From positions 1 to 64,000 of the forward strand of contig NZ_JAQGJT010000024.1 of assembly GCF_028290495.1 (NCBI RefSeq): a stretch of DNA of 64,000 nt. Reading direction: 5' to 3'. This stretch comes from Tardiphaga sp. (GTDB lineage: Bacteria > Pseudomonadota > Alphaproteobacteria > Rhizobiales > Xanthobacteraceae). The position numbers and the translations under genes are program-made. The notes below the pieces were generated by a model. That model searched no databases. It saw only the letters and a program-made list of their open reading frames with translations, and had not been told where the DNA came from. Below are positions 43,317 to 52,911 of this stretch, one piece after another. Position 1 is the stretch's first letter; each line of letters opens with the position of its first letter.

Positions 43317-44543
43317 TCAGCGAATCTCGCCAACCAGCTTGCTTTCGCCGGCCTTGATCACGAAGTGCCCGTAAGTCAGGTTGGTCTGGTCGCCGTTCGG
43401 CGCAAAGCGGAAATCCGAAGCAGCTCCCGAGTAACGGAACGGCTTGCCTTCGCGCAACGCCTTCAAGGCCTCTGCCGGATCGCCGATCGACGGTGCATCG
43501 GCATTCACAAGAGCAGGAAACTCGCTGCCGAACCGTGTGGCATCGGTGCTCTTGGCTTTCTCGATGGCGAGCGCTGTCAGAACGATCTGGTCGAACACCT
43601 GCGCGCCGAACGTCATGATCGTGCCTTCCGGCTTGTCGATCTCTTTCAGATAGCGGCTGTAGGCGGCGGATTTGGCCACCGGCACCTGCTGGGTATGGTG
43701 CACGTCTTCGGCGACTTCGGCGCCGACATTCTTGACGAACTGGCCGTTGCTGCCGGCGGCATTACCGAAAGCATAGATCTTGCTGTCGTAACCCGACCGG
43801 AACGCCTCTTTGGCAATCGCGCTTAGCTCGTTGATATAGGCGGCCACGAACACGGCCTCGGGCTTCTTGGCGAAGATACGCTCCACTTCGACACGGTAGG
43901 ACGGCTGACCGGCATTGAAGCTGACCTCGTCCAGCACCTTGCCGCCGGCATCCGTGAAGCTCTTGCGGAACGGCTGAAGGGTGCTCTGGGTGAACGGGGT
44001 CTGCAGCACGAGAATGGAGGCCGTCTTCACGCCGTCGCGGCTCATCGCCTTGGCGAAGGCGACGCCCCAGCTGCGACCGTTGGTCTGGAAGCGCCAGACC
44101 AGATTGCGGTTTTCGCCGTCAGTGATTTCATCGGCAGAACCAACGACGCTGAGAAGGACGCCCTTCTCCAGCGCTATCGGCTTGACCGCGAGCGCCACGG
44201 CGCTGCTCCACACACCACCGACGGAGACCACCTTGTCGATATCGATCAGCTTACGCACGGCGGCAACGCCGGCCGTCGGCTGGGTCTCGTCATCCGCCAC
44301 GATCAATTCGAGGGGGCGGCCAAGAACGCCGCCGGCCTGGTTGATAACCTTCACTGCGGCGCGCGCGGCCTGCTCTTCTTCCTTGCCGTAGGGCCCGCCG
44401 GTCCCCGTCAACGGCGCCAGCAATCCGATGCGAACCGGAGCCTGCTGGGCGGCGACCATCGCTGGCGATGCGAGGCAGGCTGCCAACGCAACGGACGAAG
44501 CAAACAGCGAACGGCGAGACAGATACGAGGAAAACACGGTCAT
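43317..44543 (-). CDS. Liv-type ABC transporter substrate-binding protein
   Basis: 408 residues from the ATG at 44543 (TTGGAG before it). Twin-arginine-like leader SRRSLFASSVALAACLASPAMVAAQQ; mature part APVRIGLLAPLTGTGGPYGKEEEQAARAAV is the type I peri-BP start. Ligand unknown; with the flavin monooxygenase nearby, it may be an aromatic or sulfur/nitrogen compound. First gene of the operon livGFHM-CMD. Confidence 0.92.
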   Translation of the reverse strand: MTVFSSYLSRRSLFASSVALAACLASPAMVAAQQAPVRIGLLAPLTGTGGPYGKEEEQAARAAVKVINQAGGVLGRPLELIVADDETQPTAGVAAVRKLIDIDKVVSVGGVWSSAVALAVKPIALEKGVLLSVVGSADEITDGENRNLVWRFQTNGRSWGVAFAKAMSRDGVKTASILVLQTPFTQSTLQPFRKSFTDAGGKVLDEVSFNAGQPSYRVEVERIFAKKPEAVFVAAYINELSAIAKEAFRSGYDSKIYAFGNAAGSNGQFVKNVGAEVAEDVHHTQQVPVAKSAAYSRYLKEIDKPEGTIMTFGAQVFDQIVLTALAIEKAKSTDATRFGSEFPALVNADAPSIGDPAEALKALREGKPFRYSGAASDFRFAPNGDQTNLTYGHFVIKAGESKLVGEIR

Positions 44544-45029
44544 CTCCAAAGTGCGTACGGGCGAGCCGACGGAACAGATGACTGTCCCTGAAGCAGAGAT
44601 GACATACATGTCAATGCAGTAACAAAAGAAGCAAGTTTAAACTCGTTTATCACCTGATCAAACCTTGGAGGCGCTGCCTTCTACAACAGCCGGGGATTTT
44701 TATTCTTGCACCCTGAGAGAGTGCCCACCCCGCTTCGCCACCCGGACAGGCGGGATGTCTTCCTCGCCGCGGCAAACAACGCCGGAGATCAGTGCCGCCT
44801 CTGCCAATCTCGGCACCAGTTTCGACGAGGCAGCTTTGCTGAACGCCCACCGCGTCGAGAACAGGGCTGCATGACCGAGAAGAGAAATTCTTCCCTCCAA
44901 TCATGTGCCGGGAAGAACCGTCTTCCGAACAGAACCGGAGGATCTATTCCGGCTGGATTTGACGGCCGACTTTGCTAAAGCGGCTTTTGGACCGACCACC
45001 CGCACCTCGCCTTCCCGACCAGGATCACC
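44544..45029. other. Divergent intergenic region
   Basis: About 490 bases between the binding-protein gene (minus) and the monooxygenase gene (plus). A 69-codon frame (44665-44874) lacks a ribosome site. The region should hold divergent promoters; AT-rich DNA lies near 44600-44650. No clear operator seen. Confidence 0.5.
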
Positions 45030-46409
45030 ATGCCCGCTCGCCGACAGCTTCGCTTCAACGCCTTCAACATGACCGCGCCCAGCCACAACTGGGCGGGGCT
45101 TTGGTCGCATCCACGCGACGCCTCCATCAACTACAACAGTCTGGATTACTGGGTGGACTACGCACGGATCGCGGAGCGCGGTCTGTTCGACGGCATCTTC
45201 CTGGCTGACGTGTTCGGTGTCTATGACGTCTTCGGCGACAGTCCGGACACTGCAGTGAACCACGGCGTTCAACTGCCCAATGCCGATCCCACGCTGCTTG
45301 TGTCGGCGATGGCGCTGGTGACGCAGCATCTCGGCTTCGGCATCACCTCCAATCTCTCGCTTGAGCATCCCTACCAGTTCGCGCGCCGCTTCTCGACGCT
45401 GGATCATCTGACCCGCGGGCGTATCGGCTGGAATATCGTCACGGGTTATCTCGAGAGCGGCGCGCGCGGCATGGGCTTTGCGGCCAACCGCGCACATGAT
45501 GACCGCTACGACGTCGCCGAGGACTTTCTCACAGCGTCGTACAAATTGTGGGAGGGCAGCTGGGAGCACGACGCGGTTCGCCGGGATCGCGCCACCGGCA
45601 TGTTTACCGATCCCACGAAAGTGCATGCCATTCACCATGATGGTCCGCATTATCGCGTCGATGGCATTCATCTGTCGGAGCCGTCGCCGCAACGGACGCC
45701 GCTATTGTATCAGGCTGGAGCATCGAAGCGGGGACGCGCGTTTGCGGCAAAGCATGCCGAAGCCGTTTTCCTCAATGGCCAGACCAAACCGATCCTCGCC
45801 GAGGCTGTGCGTGAGATCCGGAATCTGGCGAAGGACTTTGGTCGAACCCCCCACGACATCAAGCTGTTCGCCGGCCTGAATGTGATCGTTGCAACCACGC
45901 GAGCGGAGGCGAATGATCTCCATGCCGAATACAGCCGTCATGTCGATCAGAGCGGACAACTCGCCCTGCTCTCGGGCTGGACCGGCATCGATTTCTCCAC
46001 CTACGACCCCGACCAGGCGTTGCAATATGTCGAGAGCAACGCGATCCAGTCGATGGTCGAAAATCTGACATTGCGGAGTGAACAGCCTGTCCGGATCGGC
46101 GATCTCGCCAGCCTCAGCCAGACCGGAGCAAGGGCGCCTTTCGTGATCGGTTCACCCCAGGACGTGGCCGACGAACTCGCCGATTGGGCGGAACAGACCG
46201 ACATCGATGGCTTCAATCTCGTCCGTCTGGTCGCGCCGGAATCGCTCGAGGCATTCGTCAATCTGGTCGTGCCCGAGCTGCAATCGCGGGGCCTCTACAA
46301 GACAGAATATAGCCAAGGCACCCTTCGCGAGAAGTTGTTCCCGGGCCAAGGCGCGATGCTAAAGGCGACGCACACGGGCGCGCAGTTTCGACGCGCATCC
46401 ATCGCTTAG
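45030..46409 (+). CDS. LLM-class flavin-dependent monooxygenase (NtaA/SnaA/DszA family)
   Basis: 459 residues. N-terminal LRFNAFNMTAPSHNWAGLWSHP, then ARIAERGLFDGIFLADVFG and LDHLTRGRIGWNIVTGYLESGARGMGF, diagnostic of the nitrilotriacetate/pristinamycin/dibenzothiophene-sulfone monooxygenase group. Uses FMNH2 from a separate reductase, not seen here. Adjacent to a Liv importer, so it probably oxidises the imported compound. Confidence 0.9.
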   Translation: MPARRQLRFNAFNMTAPSHNWAGLWSHPRDASINYNSLDYWVDYARIAERGLFDGIFLADVFGVYDVFGDSPDTAVNHGVQLPNADPTLLVSAMALVTQHLGFGITSNLSLEHPYQFARRFSTLDHLTRGRIGWNIVTGYLESGARGMGFAANRAHDDRYDVAEDFLTASYKLWEGSWEHDAVRRDRATGMFTDPTKVHAIHHDGPHYRVDGIHLSEPSPQRTPLLYQAGASKRGRAFAAKHAEAVFLNGQTKPILAEAVREIRNLAKDFGRTPHDIKLFAGLNVIVATTRAEANDLHAEYSRHVDQSGQLALLSGWTGIDFSTYDPDQALQYVESNAIQSMVENLTLRSEQPVRIGDLASLSQTGARAPFVIGSPQDVADELADWAEQTDIDGFNLVRLVAPESLEAFVNLVVPELQSRGLYKTEYSQGTLREKLFPGQGAMLKATHTGAQFRRASIA

Positions 46410-46683
46410 TTTGCGGCCACTGGCCGCAACGCGCGACCGCTGTCGTCGCACAATCCGGAACTCCTGCCGCCAGGATACCTCTGCGTGCCCGGCGGCGCCT
46501 CGCCGGGCGTGATCGTCATCACCCCGCTCACCACCCAAGTTGCGCTGGCGGCCATCGGGTCGAAGATCACGCTTGATCGCTGCGTTGACCGCAGTTTCGC
46601 GAGAAGCACCTGCCGTCACCGGCGTTGAACCTTTGCGACAGCTGGCCGCACCCATTGGCGGGGCTCAACGTGGAGACGCGATC

Positions 46684-46830
46684 ATGTCGATTGTTTCTGA
46701 ACGCTATCAAAAGCGGGCAGCGGCTCGGCAAAGCCCGCTGATACACGTCGTCTGGTTTTGCCTGGCCGGTCTGTTCGTGTCGGTTCTGTTGGCGGCATAT
46801 GGCCTCGATCTCAGTCCGGGATTTTTCTAG
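46684..46830 (+). CDS. Small membrane protein, 48 residues
   Basis: ATG at 46684 with GTGGAG upstream. MSIVSERYQKRAAARQSPLI then HVVWFCLAGLFVSVLLAAYGLDLSPGFF: a basic N-terminus and one membrane helix. Function unknown. Confidence 0.6.
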   Translation: MSIVSERYQKRAAARQSPLIHVVWFCLAGLFVSVLLAAYGLDLSPGFF

Positions 46831-47186
46831 ATCCCAAACGGTCCGACCGCGCCGCCGTATTCGGACACCGTGACGGCAGGGGCGAAGCGCAGCCTGCTTC
46901 CCGAAACGATCAGGCGGACTTGCCGCGCCTCGAATGTGCCGCGCTTCAGAACGGCACCGAGCCTCGGCCGCCCACCACGCAGGCGGTGACCTCGACCACG
47001 CTGACGGCTGGCATCGAGCAGATAAACTTCTTCTGACGACTCGAAGAACAGGCTGAAGGGTTCGCGCTCGGCGCCGACGAACAACGGTTTGCGCTGCAGC
47101 CGGACCAGGGTCAGTTCGACCAGCTCAGGAACGGTGGCCACGCGCACCGCGCGGTCGACCTAGGGCTCGAAATCTTCGGGCGTCAT
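46827..47186 (-). pseudogene. Remnant resembling DUF6916-type protein
   Basis: From the ATG at 47186 the frame reads MTPEDFEP, then a TAG stop, then VDRAVRVATVPELVELTLVRLQ and EREPFSLFFES. The layout (short start, then REPFSLxF) resembles the small DUF6916 proteins. The in-frame stop and an off-pattern C-terminus suggest decay; alternatively a shorter protein starts at GTG 47147. Family call is tentative. Confidence 0.4.
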
Positions 47187-47427
47187 CAGATACACGGCTC
47201 ACCCCGGGATGCATTTGAAGATCAAACGCCTCTAGCGTGCAGCCGTTTTTCCGTCAGCAGAAGTTCCGCGGGCGATTGTTGATATCGCACGAACGCGAGC
47301 GGCTTGTGATGAGATCCGCATTCTCGCCGCGGCTCTTGCAGCAGCGGGCGCGGCTCGCGCCGCGTCCGCCGATGGTCCGCATATCCTTGGATTCACGGAT
47401 CTGCCGCGACTAAAGTGTAGTGCTGTG

Positions 47428-47718
47428 TTAGCTCAACGGAACGGGCTGTTGCCGATCGGATTCGAGCTTCTTGTAGTGCGCCAGTACGAACAGGCGAATC
47501 GCAGAGGACAGATTGCCGCGCGTTCGGCTGCCGTCGATCTCGGACAGCAATTCCGAAAGCGTTTGCTTTCGCGACGCGGCGATATCCTTCAGGCTCGTCC
47601 AGAATTCGTCTTCGATGCTGACGCTGGTCTTGTGGTTGTCGACGACAACGGAACGCTTCGCAACTGACGACTCACAGGTTTTCTGCGGCCGGATCGACCG
47701 TTCTTCAAATTCGGGCAT
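47428..47718 (-). CDS. Ribbon-helix-helix domain protein
   Basis: 96 residues. KTSVSIEDEFWTSLKDIAASRKQTLSELLSEID, then RGNLSSAIRLFVLAHYKKL: the RHH_4 (PF13467-type) pattern of alphaproteobacteria. Likely DNA-binding regulator; target unknown. About 240 bases of non-coding DNA lie downstream and 290 upstream. Confidence 0.85.
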   Translation of the reverse strand: MPEFEERSIRPQKTCESSVAKRSVVVDNHKTSVSIEDEFWTSLKDIAASRKQTLSELLSEIDGSRTRGNLSSAIRLFVLAHYKKLESDRQQPVPLS

Positions 47719-48010
47719 GGCTCCAACTTTGTCTCAGCAGGAGCGCAACACTCCGGCAATTTTCAAATCATCTAATGGCTGGAGAGCCTATAACTTCGCA
47801 GTGCAGCAAAGTCGAGGAAAGTTGTGGCAACGCAGCAATGCTCGCAAACATCGCTACCATAGCACCCATGAATACGGTGATGGCGTCCTGCCCGCGAAAC
47901 ATTCCGGAAACACGATTCGCCACGTCGCCGTTGAACGAGCCCCCGAGAGGTCGCGACAGATGGCCAGGGACACAGCACGGCGCACCGCGCCAACCCAACG
48001 GAGAACGACC
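47719..48010. other. Intergenic region
   Basis: About 290 bases without a supported gene. Divergent promoters for the RHH gene and the secreted protein must lie here. Confidence 0.4.
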
Positions 48011-48256
48011 ATGGTTCGCAAACTCACGATCGGACTGATTGCCGCCGCCTCGCTCGGCGCGGCAGCCCTCGCGCCCGGCATAGCTTCCGCTCACGGCATC
48101 GGCTGGAATCATCACGGCTGGCACGGCAGCTTCGGCGTCGGTTACTACGGCCCGACCCTCTATGTGAATGGCCTCTCGGACGACTGCATGCAGCGCCGCG
48201 TGGTCGAGACCCGCCGCGGCCAGCGCGTCCGCTGGGTCAATGTCTGCAGCTTCTGA
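48011..48256 (+). CDS. Small secreted protein
   Basis: 81 residues, ATG preceded by GGAGAACGACC. Signal peptide (LTIGLIAAASLGAAALAPGIASA). Mature part HGIGWNHHGWHGSFGVGYYGPTL, then a cysteine pair (DDCMQ, NVCSF) that could form a disulfide, and a basic RRVVETRRGQRVRWV. Similar to small exported proteins common in Bradyrhizobium. Terminator follows. Confidence 0.7.
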   Translation: MVRKLTIGLIAAASLGAAALAPGIASAHGIGWNHHGWHGSFGVGYYGPTLYVNGLSDDCMQRRVVETRRGQRVRWVNVCSF

Positions 48257-48276
48257 ATCTATTCAATTCATTAAGT

Positions 48277-48310
48277 AAAAGCCCCGGTTGCCTGCGCAAT
48301 CGGGGCTTTT
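48277..48310 (+). terminator. Rho-independent terminator
   Basis: AAAAGCCCCGGTTG and the matching CGGGGCTTTT arms with a short loop and a T run. Confidence 0.8.
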
Positions 48311-48426
48311 GACGTGGGAATCGGGCAATCGGGAACATGCTGTGGCCTTGCGGTGACAGCCATCTTCCGGCCATCCCGCTAAGAAGGCGTGTTCGTCCAT
48401 CCCCCGTGGGCGCGAAAGGCCTTCCA

Positions 48427-49233
48427 ATGAAATTCCTGGTTCTCGCCGCGGCCCTTGCAGTATCGGGCGCGGCTTCCGCCGCAGCTGCCGATATGCCGGC
48501 GCGCGCCTGGACCAAGGCGCCCGACGCGCAGGCTGCGAGCTACAACTGGGGCGGCTGGTATGTCGGCGGCAACGCCGGCGGCGTCTGGGGCCGCTCCGAG
48601 ACCTCGAACGCCTTCGTCAACGGCACCACGCCGATCGCCAACCGGCAGGCCATCACGGCAGCTTCGCCCGGCCTCGATTCGGACGGTTTCACCGGTGGTG
48701 GACAGATCGGCTATAACCATCAAGTCGACCGCTGGCTGTTCGGCGTCGAAGCCGATGCCAATTACCTCGGGCTGAAGCAGACCCGCAACGTCACCGCTGC
48801 GTTTCCCATCGGCATCAGCACGTTCAACACGAGCAATTCGGTGACCACCGACTGGCTGGTGACGCTGCGTCCACGCGTCGGCTATGCCGTCGATCGCTCG
48901 CTGTTCTACATCACCGGCGGCCTCGCGCTGACCGAATTGAAGAGCAGCAACGGTTTCAGCGACTCGACCGGTCAGACCGAAACGGCCGGCCTCTCCAAGA
49001 TCACTGCGGGCTGGACCGTCGGCGCCGGCATCGAGCATGCGTTCACCAAGAACTGGTCGGCCAAGGTCGAATATCTGTACTCGGATTTCGGCAAGCAGTC
49101 GGTTGCGGGCCCTGTCCTTGCCGGCCCGACGGCAACGACCGGCATGATCGCCCACGACATCGATCTCAAGACCAACACCGTGCGCGGCGGACTGAACTAT
49201 CACTTCGGCGGCGCCCCGGTCGCGCGATACTGA
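48427..49233 (+). CDS. Outer-membrane beta-barrel protein (Omp25/RopB-like)
   Basis: 268 residues from the ATG at 48427. Signal peptide MKFLVLAAALAVSGAASAAA. Barrel: YNWGGWYVGGNAGGVWGR, GQIGYNHQVDRWLFGVEADANYLGL, LVTLRPRVGYAVDRSLFYITGGLAL, NWSAKVEYLYSDFGKQ, C-terminus TVRGGLNYHFGGAPVARY. Family of major alphaproteobacterial outer-membrane proteins. Confidence 0.92.
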   Translation: MKFLVLAAALAVSGAASAAAADMPARAWTKAPDAQAASYNWGGWYVGGNAGGVWGRSETSNAFVNGTTPIANRQAITAASPGLDSDGFTGGGQIGYNHQVDRWLFGVEADANYLGLKQTRNVTAAFPIGISTFNTSNSVTTDWLVTLRPRVGYAVDRSLFYITGGLALTELKSSNGFSDSTGQTETAGLSKITAGWTVGAGIEHAFTKNWSAKVEYLYSDFGKQSVAGPVLAGPTATTGMIAHDIDLKTNTVRGGLNYHFGGAPVARY

Positions 49234-49238
49234 AATTT

Positions 49239-49290
49239 CGCACACTCAATAAAAAGCCCCCGCACGCGGGGGCTTTTTATTGAGTGTGCG
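49239..49290. terminator. Bidirectional terminator, 25-bp perfect inverted repeat
   Basis: Left arm 49239-49263 and right arm 49266-49290 are exact reverse complements, with core AGCCCCCGC / GCGGGGGCT and A5/T5 tracts. Between the porin gene and the convergent gene at 49301. Confidence 0.85.
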
Positions 49291-49300
49291 GTTGCGTGGC

Positions 49301-49546
49301 TCAGTCCACCAGCGCCAGCGCCGGCATTTCGGCCAGCTTCTGCTCGACGGTGATGGTCCAGCGCAGCGGCCAGCAGGTCAGATCGGGACTCACCATCTGG
49401 ATGTAGCCTGAAACGTACACGCCTTCGGCGTCCTCGCGCTTGAAATGTTCGTCGACCATTCGGCCGTGAAGATGGGCCATCCGGCAGCGCCGCATCTGCG
49501 CGTAGTCGGTCGTCTCATACTTCGCCACGTCGGAATCTCCACGCAT
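49301..49546 (-). CDS. Small hypothetical protein
   Basis: 81 residues from the ATG at 49546 (frame open to 49591). Basic N-terminal half (YAQMRRCRMAHLHGRMVDEHFKRED), then a beta-like GVYVSGYIQMVSPDLTCWPLRWTITVEQ. No family recognised. Confidence 0.5.
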   Translation of the reverse strand: MRGDSDVAKYETTDYAQMRRCRMAHLHGRMVDEHFKREDAEGVYVSGYIQMVSPDLTCWPLRWTITVEQKLAEMPALALVD

Positions 49547-49726
49547 CCATCTCACCCGTGGGAGTGTCTGCGACTCACGGTTAACAAACATTGAACTGAG
49601 ATTGCGGCGGTAGCACGATAAAACGAGCGTCCCAAATGCGCAGAAAGCCCCTGCTTTACACGATCGGATTCACCGACGTTTCAAGAGTTCGCAGTACTGT
49701 CCACGGAGTTTGATCGGGGGCTGCCG

Positions 49727-49915
49727 ATGTTCTTCATTGCCGCCATACTGGCTTTCGCCGCCGCGATGTTTTATGCCGCCAGCGTCAACACGACGGGATG
49801 GGCGGTGCAATTATGCCGCCATGGCGACGTCTTCTGCGGCCACCCGTCCTGGCTTTTGATCGGGGCGGTGCTCTCGCTGATCTGGGCCTTCTTCCTGCGC
49901 GTTGACCGGCTGTAG
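49727..49915 (+). CDS. Small membrane protein, 62 residues
   Basis: Two hydrophobic segments: FFIAAILAFAAAMFYAASV and WLLIGAVLSLIWAFFL, with two cysteines between (LCRHGDVFCG). Tail RVDRL. Function unknown. Confidence 0.65.
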   Translation: MFFIAAILAFAAAMFYAASVNTTGWAVQLCRHGDVFCGHPSWLLIGAVLSLIWAFFLRVDRL

Positions 49916-49916
49916 A

Positions 49917-50147
49917 TCAGCGATTGCCGAGGTCGCGTACTGAAGCCGCTTCCGCCGCGTCGGCGTCAGACGAGTGCAGCCGGAGTTTGGAGACGGCGTT
50001 GCAATGTTGGCACGCGAAGCTTCGCACTTCGGTGCCGTCCGCCTCGGTGTCGATCTTGGTGAGATGAACCCGCGTCCTGCAGTGCGAACATTTCAGATGT
50101 TCGGTACGAACATTATCGTTCACGAATTGTCCGTATCCGGCTACCAT
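49917..50147 (-). CDS. Zinc-ribbon small protein
   Basis: 76 residues from the ATG at 50147, with GGAGATTGTAT upstream. CSHC and CQHC pairs (LKCSHCRTRVHL, SFACQHCNAVSKL) form a single zinc ribbon. Polar tail rich in D/A. Possibly a nucleic-acid or protein-binding regulator. Confidence 0.6.
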   Translation of the reverse strand: MVAGYGQFVNDNVRTEHLKCSHCRTRVHLTKIDTEADGTEVRSFACQHCNAVSKLRLHSSDADAAEAASVRDLGNR

Positions 50148-50449
50148 ATACAATCTCCGAACCAAGGCGTACCGTAATGAGCGGCGGGCTTGCGCAAAAG
50201 GTTGCGAACGAAAAAAGTCTTGTAAAATAGGCAATCGAGAGCGGTGTCAGCAGACCCGTATATTGCGACAGGGGGCAGTACCCTGCACCATGCTACCAAC
50301 CGGATTATACAACGAAATCGCCCCGTAATAAATACGACGCTGGTATATTGCGGGTCAATTCAGCAACATCATACGGTTGCGGTTGCGGAACCGCATTGAT
50401 TAACGTCAATCTCGATAAGTTGATCCAAGTTTCCTTGATTCGGAATTTG

Positions 50450-51328
50450 ATGATGCACAGGCGATACCAGCCATTGAATATTCCGATCGAGATCGTCCGC
50501 ACCGTGCTTACCATCTCGGAAACCGGGAGCATGACCAAGGCGGCAGAGAAGCTTGGGCTGAGCCAGCCCGCCGTGAGTTCGCAGATCAAGCGCATCCAGG
50601 CCATGGTCGGCGGGGCGCTGTTTACCCGTACCGCCGAGGGGGCTACTGCGACACAGCTCGGCAGGCAGGTGCTGCACCAGGCCCGGCGCATCATCGAGGC
50701 TAACGACCAGATGTTATGCATGGGCGGCGCGGCGCATCTGCCGCGGCCGGTGCGACTGGGATTGAGCACCCTGTTCGTGCGCGATTTTCTCGGCCACCAG
50801 AACGCCGCGAGTCTTTCGGATGTGGTGATCCACACCGACACATCGGTGGGCATCACCAAGGGTCTGGTCGATGGCTACATCGACATCGCCTACATCCTGG
50901 AGAATCCCGAGCTGACCAGCGAAATCTCGCACCTGATCGTCAACGAAATCGACGAAGAATTCGTCTGGGTGCGGTCGAGCGACTTCGTGGTCAACCCGGG
51001 GGCACCGATCCCGATCCTGACATGGCCCGGCGACGATCTGATGGTCCGCACTCTGACGCGGAAGGGCCTCGCCTACAAGATCGTGTTCAACAGCCCCGAC
51101 TACCATGCCAAGCTTGCCGCCATCGAAGCCGGCATCGGCATCGCCGCGATTCCGCGCCGCATGATTCCGCCGACGCTGGTTTGGGCGCAGGAACATTATT
51201 TACCGCAGTTGCCGCCGATCAAGGCCCTGCTCTGCGCGCGCTCGAACCTCGACAACGGCCAGAGCGCGAAGCTGCTCAACGATATTTCGACGCAGTTCTT
51301 CCAGGCGCCGCAGACCCTCCTGATCTAA
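50450..51328 (+). CDS. LysR family transcriptional regulator
   Basis: 292 residues; ATG at 50450 or 50453. N-terminal winged helix: IEIVRTVLTISETGSMTKAAEKLGLSQPAVSSQIKRIQAMVGGALFTR. Substrate-binding domain without clear ligand hints. AT-rich DNA lies upstream. Target not evident; no divergent partner. Confidence 0.92.
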   Translation: MMHRRYQPLNIPIEIVRTVLTISETGSMTKAAEKLGLSQPAVSSQIKRIQAMVGGALFTRTAEGATATQLGRQVLHQARRIIEANDQMLCMGGAAHLPRPVRLGLSTLFVRDFLGHQNAASLSDVVIHTDTSVGITKGLVDGYIDIAYILENPELTSEISHLIVNEIDEEFVWVRSSDFVVNPGAPIPILTWPGDDLMVRTLTRKGLAYKIVFNSPDYHAKLAAIEAGIGIAAIPRRMIPPTLVWAQEHYLPQLPPIKALLCARSNLDNGQSAKLLNDISTQFFQAPQTLLI

Positions 51329-51359
51329 CGCGATCGCGGCACCGCAGCGGCGACTCCAG

Positions 51360-51605
51360 TCAGCCGATGCGGTCGAAAGTCAACAACTGGTGGAATTCGG
51401 AAGGGGCGAACTGACGACCGCCAAGGCCGGAAATACGAACCCGCCAGCCGGCGTCGTTCAACATCCGCGCTTGCGCAACAGCGACGTCGGGGATGATCCG
51501 GTGCGTGACCAGGCTCTGGTCGTCCCGCGTGGCATGGATGGTGAAAATGTCGCCGCGCGAAGGCCTGATGTCCGCAGGCAGTTCAAAGTCACCATTTGAG
51601 ATCAT
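51360..51605 (-). CDS. Small hypothetical protein
   Basis: 81 residues from the ATG at 51605 (frame to 51650). MISNGDFELPADIRPSRGDI, then FTIHATRDDQSLVTHRIIPD and WRVRISGLGGRQFAPSEFHQ. Beta-rich, cytosolic. No family recognised. Confidence 0.55.
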   Translation of the reverse strand: MISNGDFELPADIRPSRGDIFTIHATRDDQSLVTHRIIPDVAVAQARMLNDAGWRVRISGLGGRQFAPSEFHQLLTFDRIG

Positions 51606-51738
51606 CGTCGCCAACGGAGTTCTCCATCGTTCGCCGCATCTGACAATCATTCTGGGACGGCGTGGTTAATAAAAGTTTACGGCCGAGAGCGGTGCAGCAT
51701 GGCGGCGCATCACTTGAAAAATGCGCACGATCCGTCGA

Positions 51739-51999
<261 letters not shown>

Positions 52000-52722
52000 T
52001 TAGTCGAGGCCGCGCTCGCGGCTCAACCGCACCATCTCTTCAATAAACAGCGTCTTCTGCCCGGCATCGAGACTGGCAAACAGCGGCTCGGCTGCATCCG
52101 CGACGTTGCGCTGGTCGACGGCGCGATCGTTGAGGAACTGGGCCTCGTTGCGCATTTGCTCGATGATATCGTCCGGCGGATCGCGTTTCGCGCGGGCGAT
52201 GCGCAGCTTGAGGCGATCAGCGCCGTTATTGCCGAGGTAGTGCATCGCGCTGTTGAAGCCGGTCCAGTTCTTCTCCTGTTCGGGCGTCAGGTTCAGCGAC
52301 GTCTTGATCCGGGCAATGTTGGCGTCGCTGTTGGCGACCACCTGCTCCGCCGTCAATTCCGGCGCGACAACCGATGCGACTTCCTGCCTGGGTTTTTTGA
52401 GGCGGGCGCTGCGCGCAGCCTTGGTTTCCCTGGCTCCCTTGGGCGGCTGCGATCCGGCCTGCGCCGGGGCCGGCGCAGTATTATTGTTGGCGGGCACGCC
52501 GAGCACGCCACCGACCACGCCGACAACACCGCCGATCGCACCACCCAGCACGCCGCCTATCGGACCGGCCGCCTTGTTGCCCTGCGCGGCGCCCTGCTGC
52601 ACGCCCTGCACCAGACCCTGCGCCCGCACGGCGGCGGAGTTGGCCAGCAGGACGATGGCGCCGAAGCCCAGCGCAAGATGCCATCCGGCGCGCATGCGCA
52701 TCGGCCATATCGGACGGGTCAT
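52000..52722 (-). CDS. LTXXQ (Spy/CpxP-like) periplasmic protein
   Basis: 240 residues from the ATG at 52722. Signal peptide (AGWHLALGFGAIVLLANSAAVRAQG), then a low-complexity Gly/Val segment (IGGVLGGAIGGVVGVVGGVLG). C-terminal helical domain with LTPEQEKNWTGFNSAMHYLG and LFASLDAGQKTLFIEEMVRL, the LTXXQ motif of Spy/CpxP. Possible periplasmic chaperone. Confidence 0.8.
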   Translation of the reverse strand: MTRPIWPMRMRAGWHLALGFGAIVLLANSAAVRAQGLVQGVQQGAAQGNKAAGPIGGVLGGAIGGVVGVVGGVLGVPANNNTAPAPAQAGSQPPKGARETKAARSARLKKPRQEVASVVAPELTAEQVVANSDANIARIKTSLNLTPEQEKNWTGFNSAMHYLGNNGADRLKLRIARAKRDPPDDIIEQMRNEAQFLNDRAVDQRNVADAAEPLFASLDAGQKTLFIEEMVRLSRERGLD

Positions 52723-52911
52723 TCGAATGCCTCCATCGCTATCGCAGTGCACTGGCCATCAACTGCGCCAACAGTATCGTCTCCAAATATGCAGAGTCCA
52801 TCGCCGACACGTCGCACCCGGAAGGTGGACCCGGGCTGCACCCGCCTGTTAGAAACGCCGGGCGCGGCCGGCACGGCAAGACGCTCAAAAGCAAACACGG
52901 GACGGAATAAG

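Noticed and set aside
44665-44874. 69-codon frame between the binding protein and the monooxygenase
   Set aside because: No ribosome site and no coding bias; probably promoter DNA.
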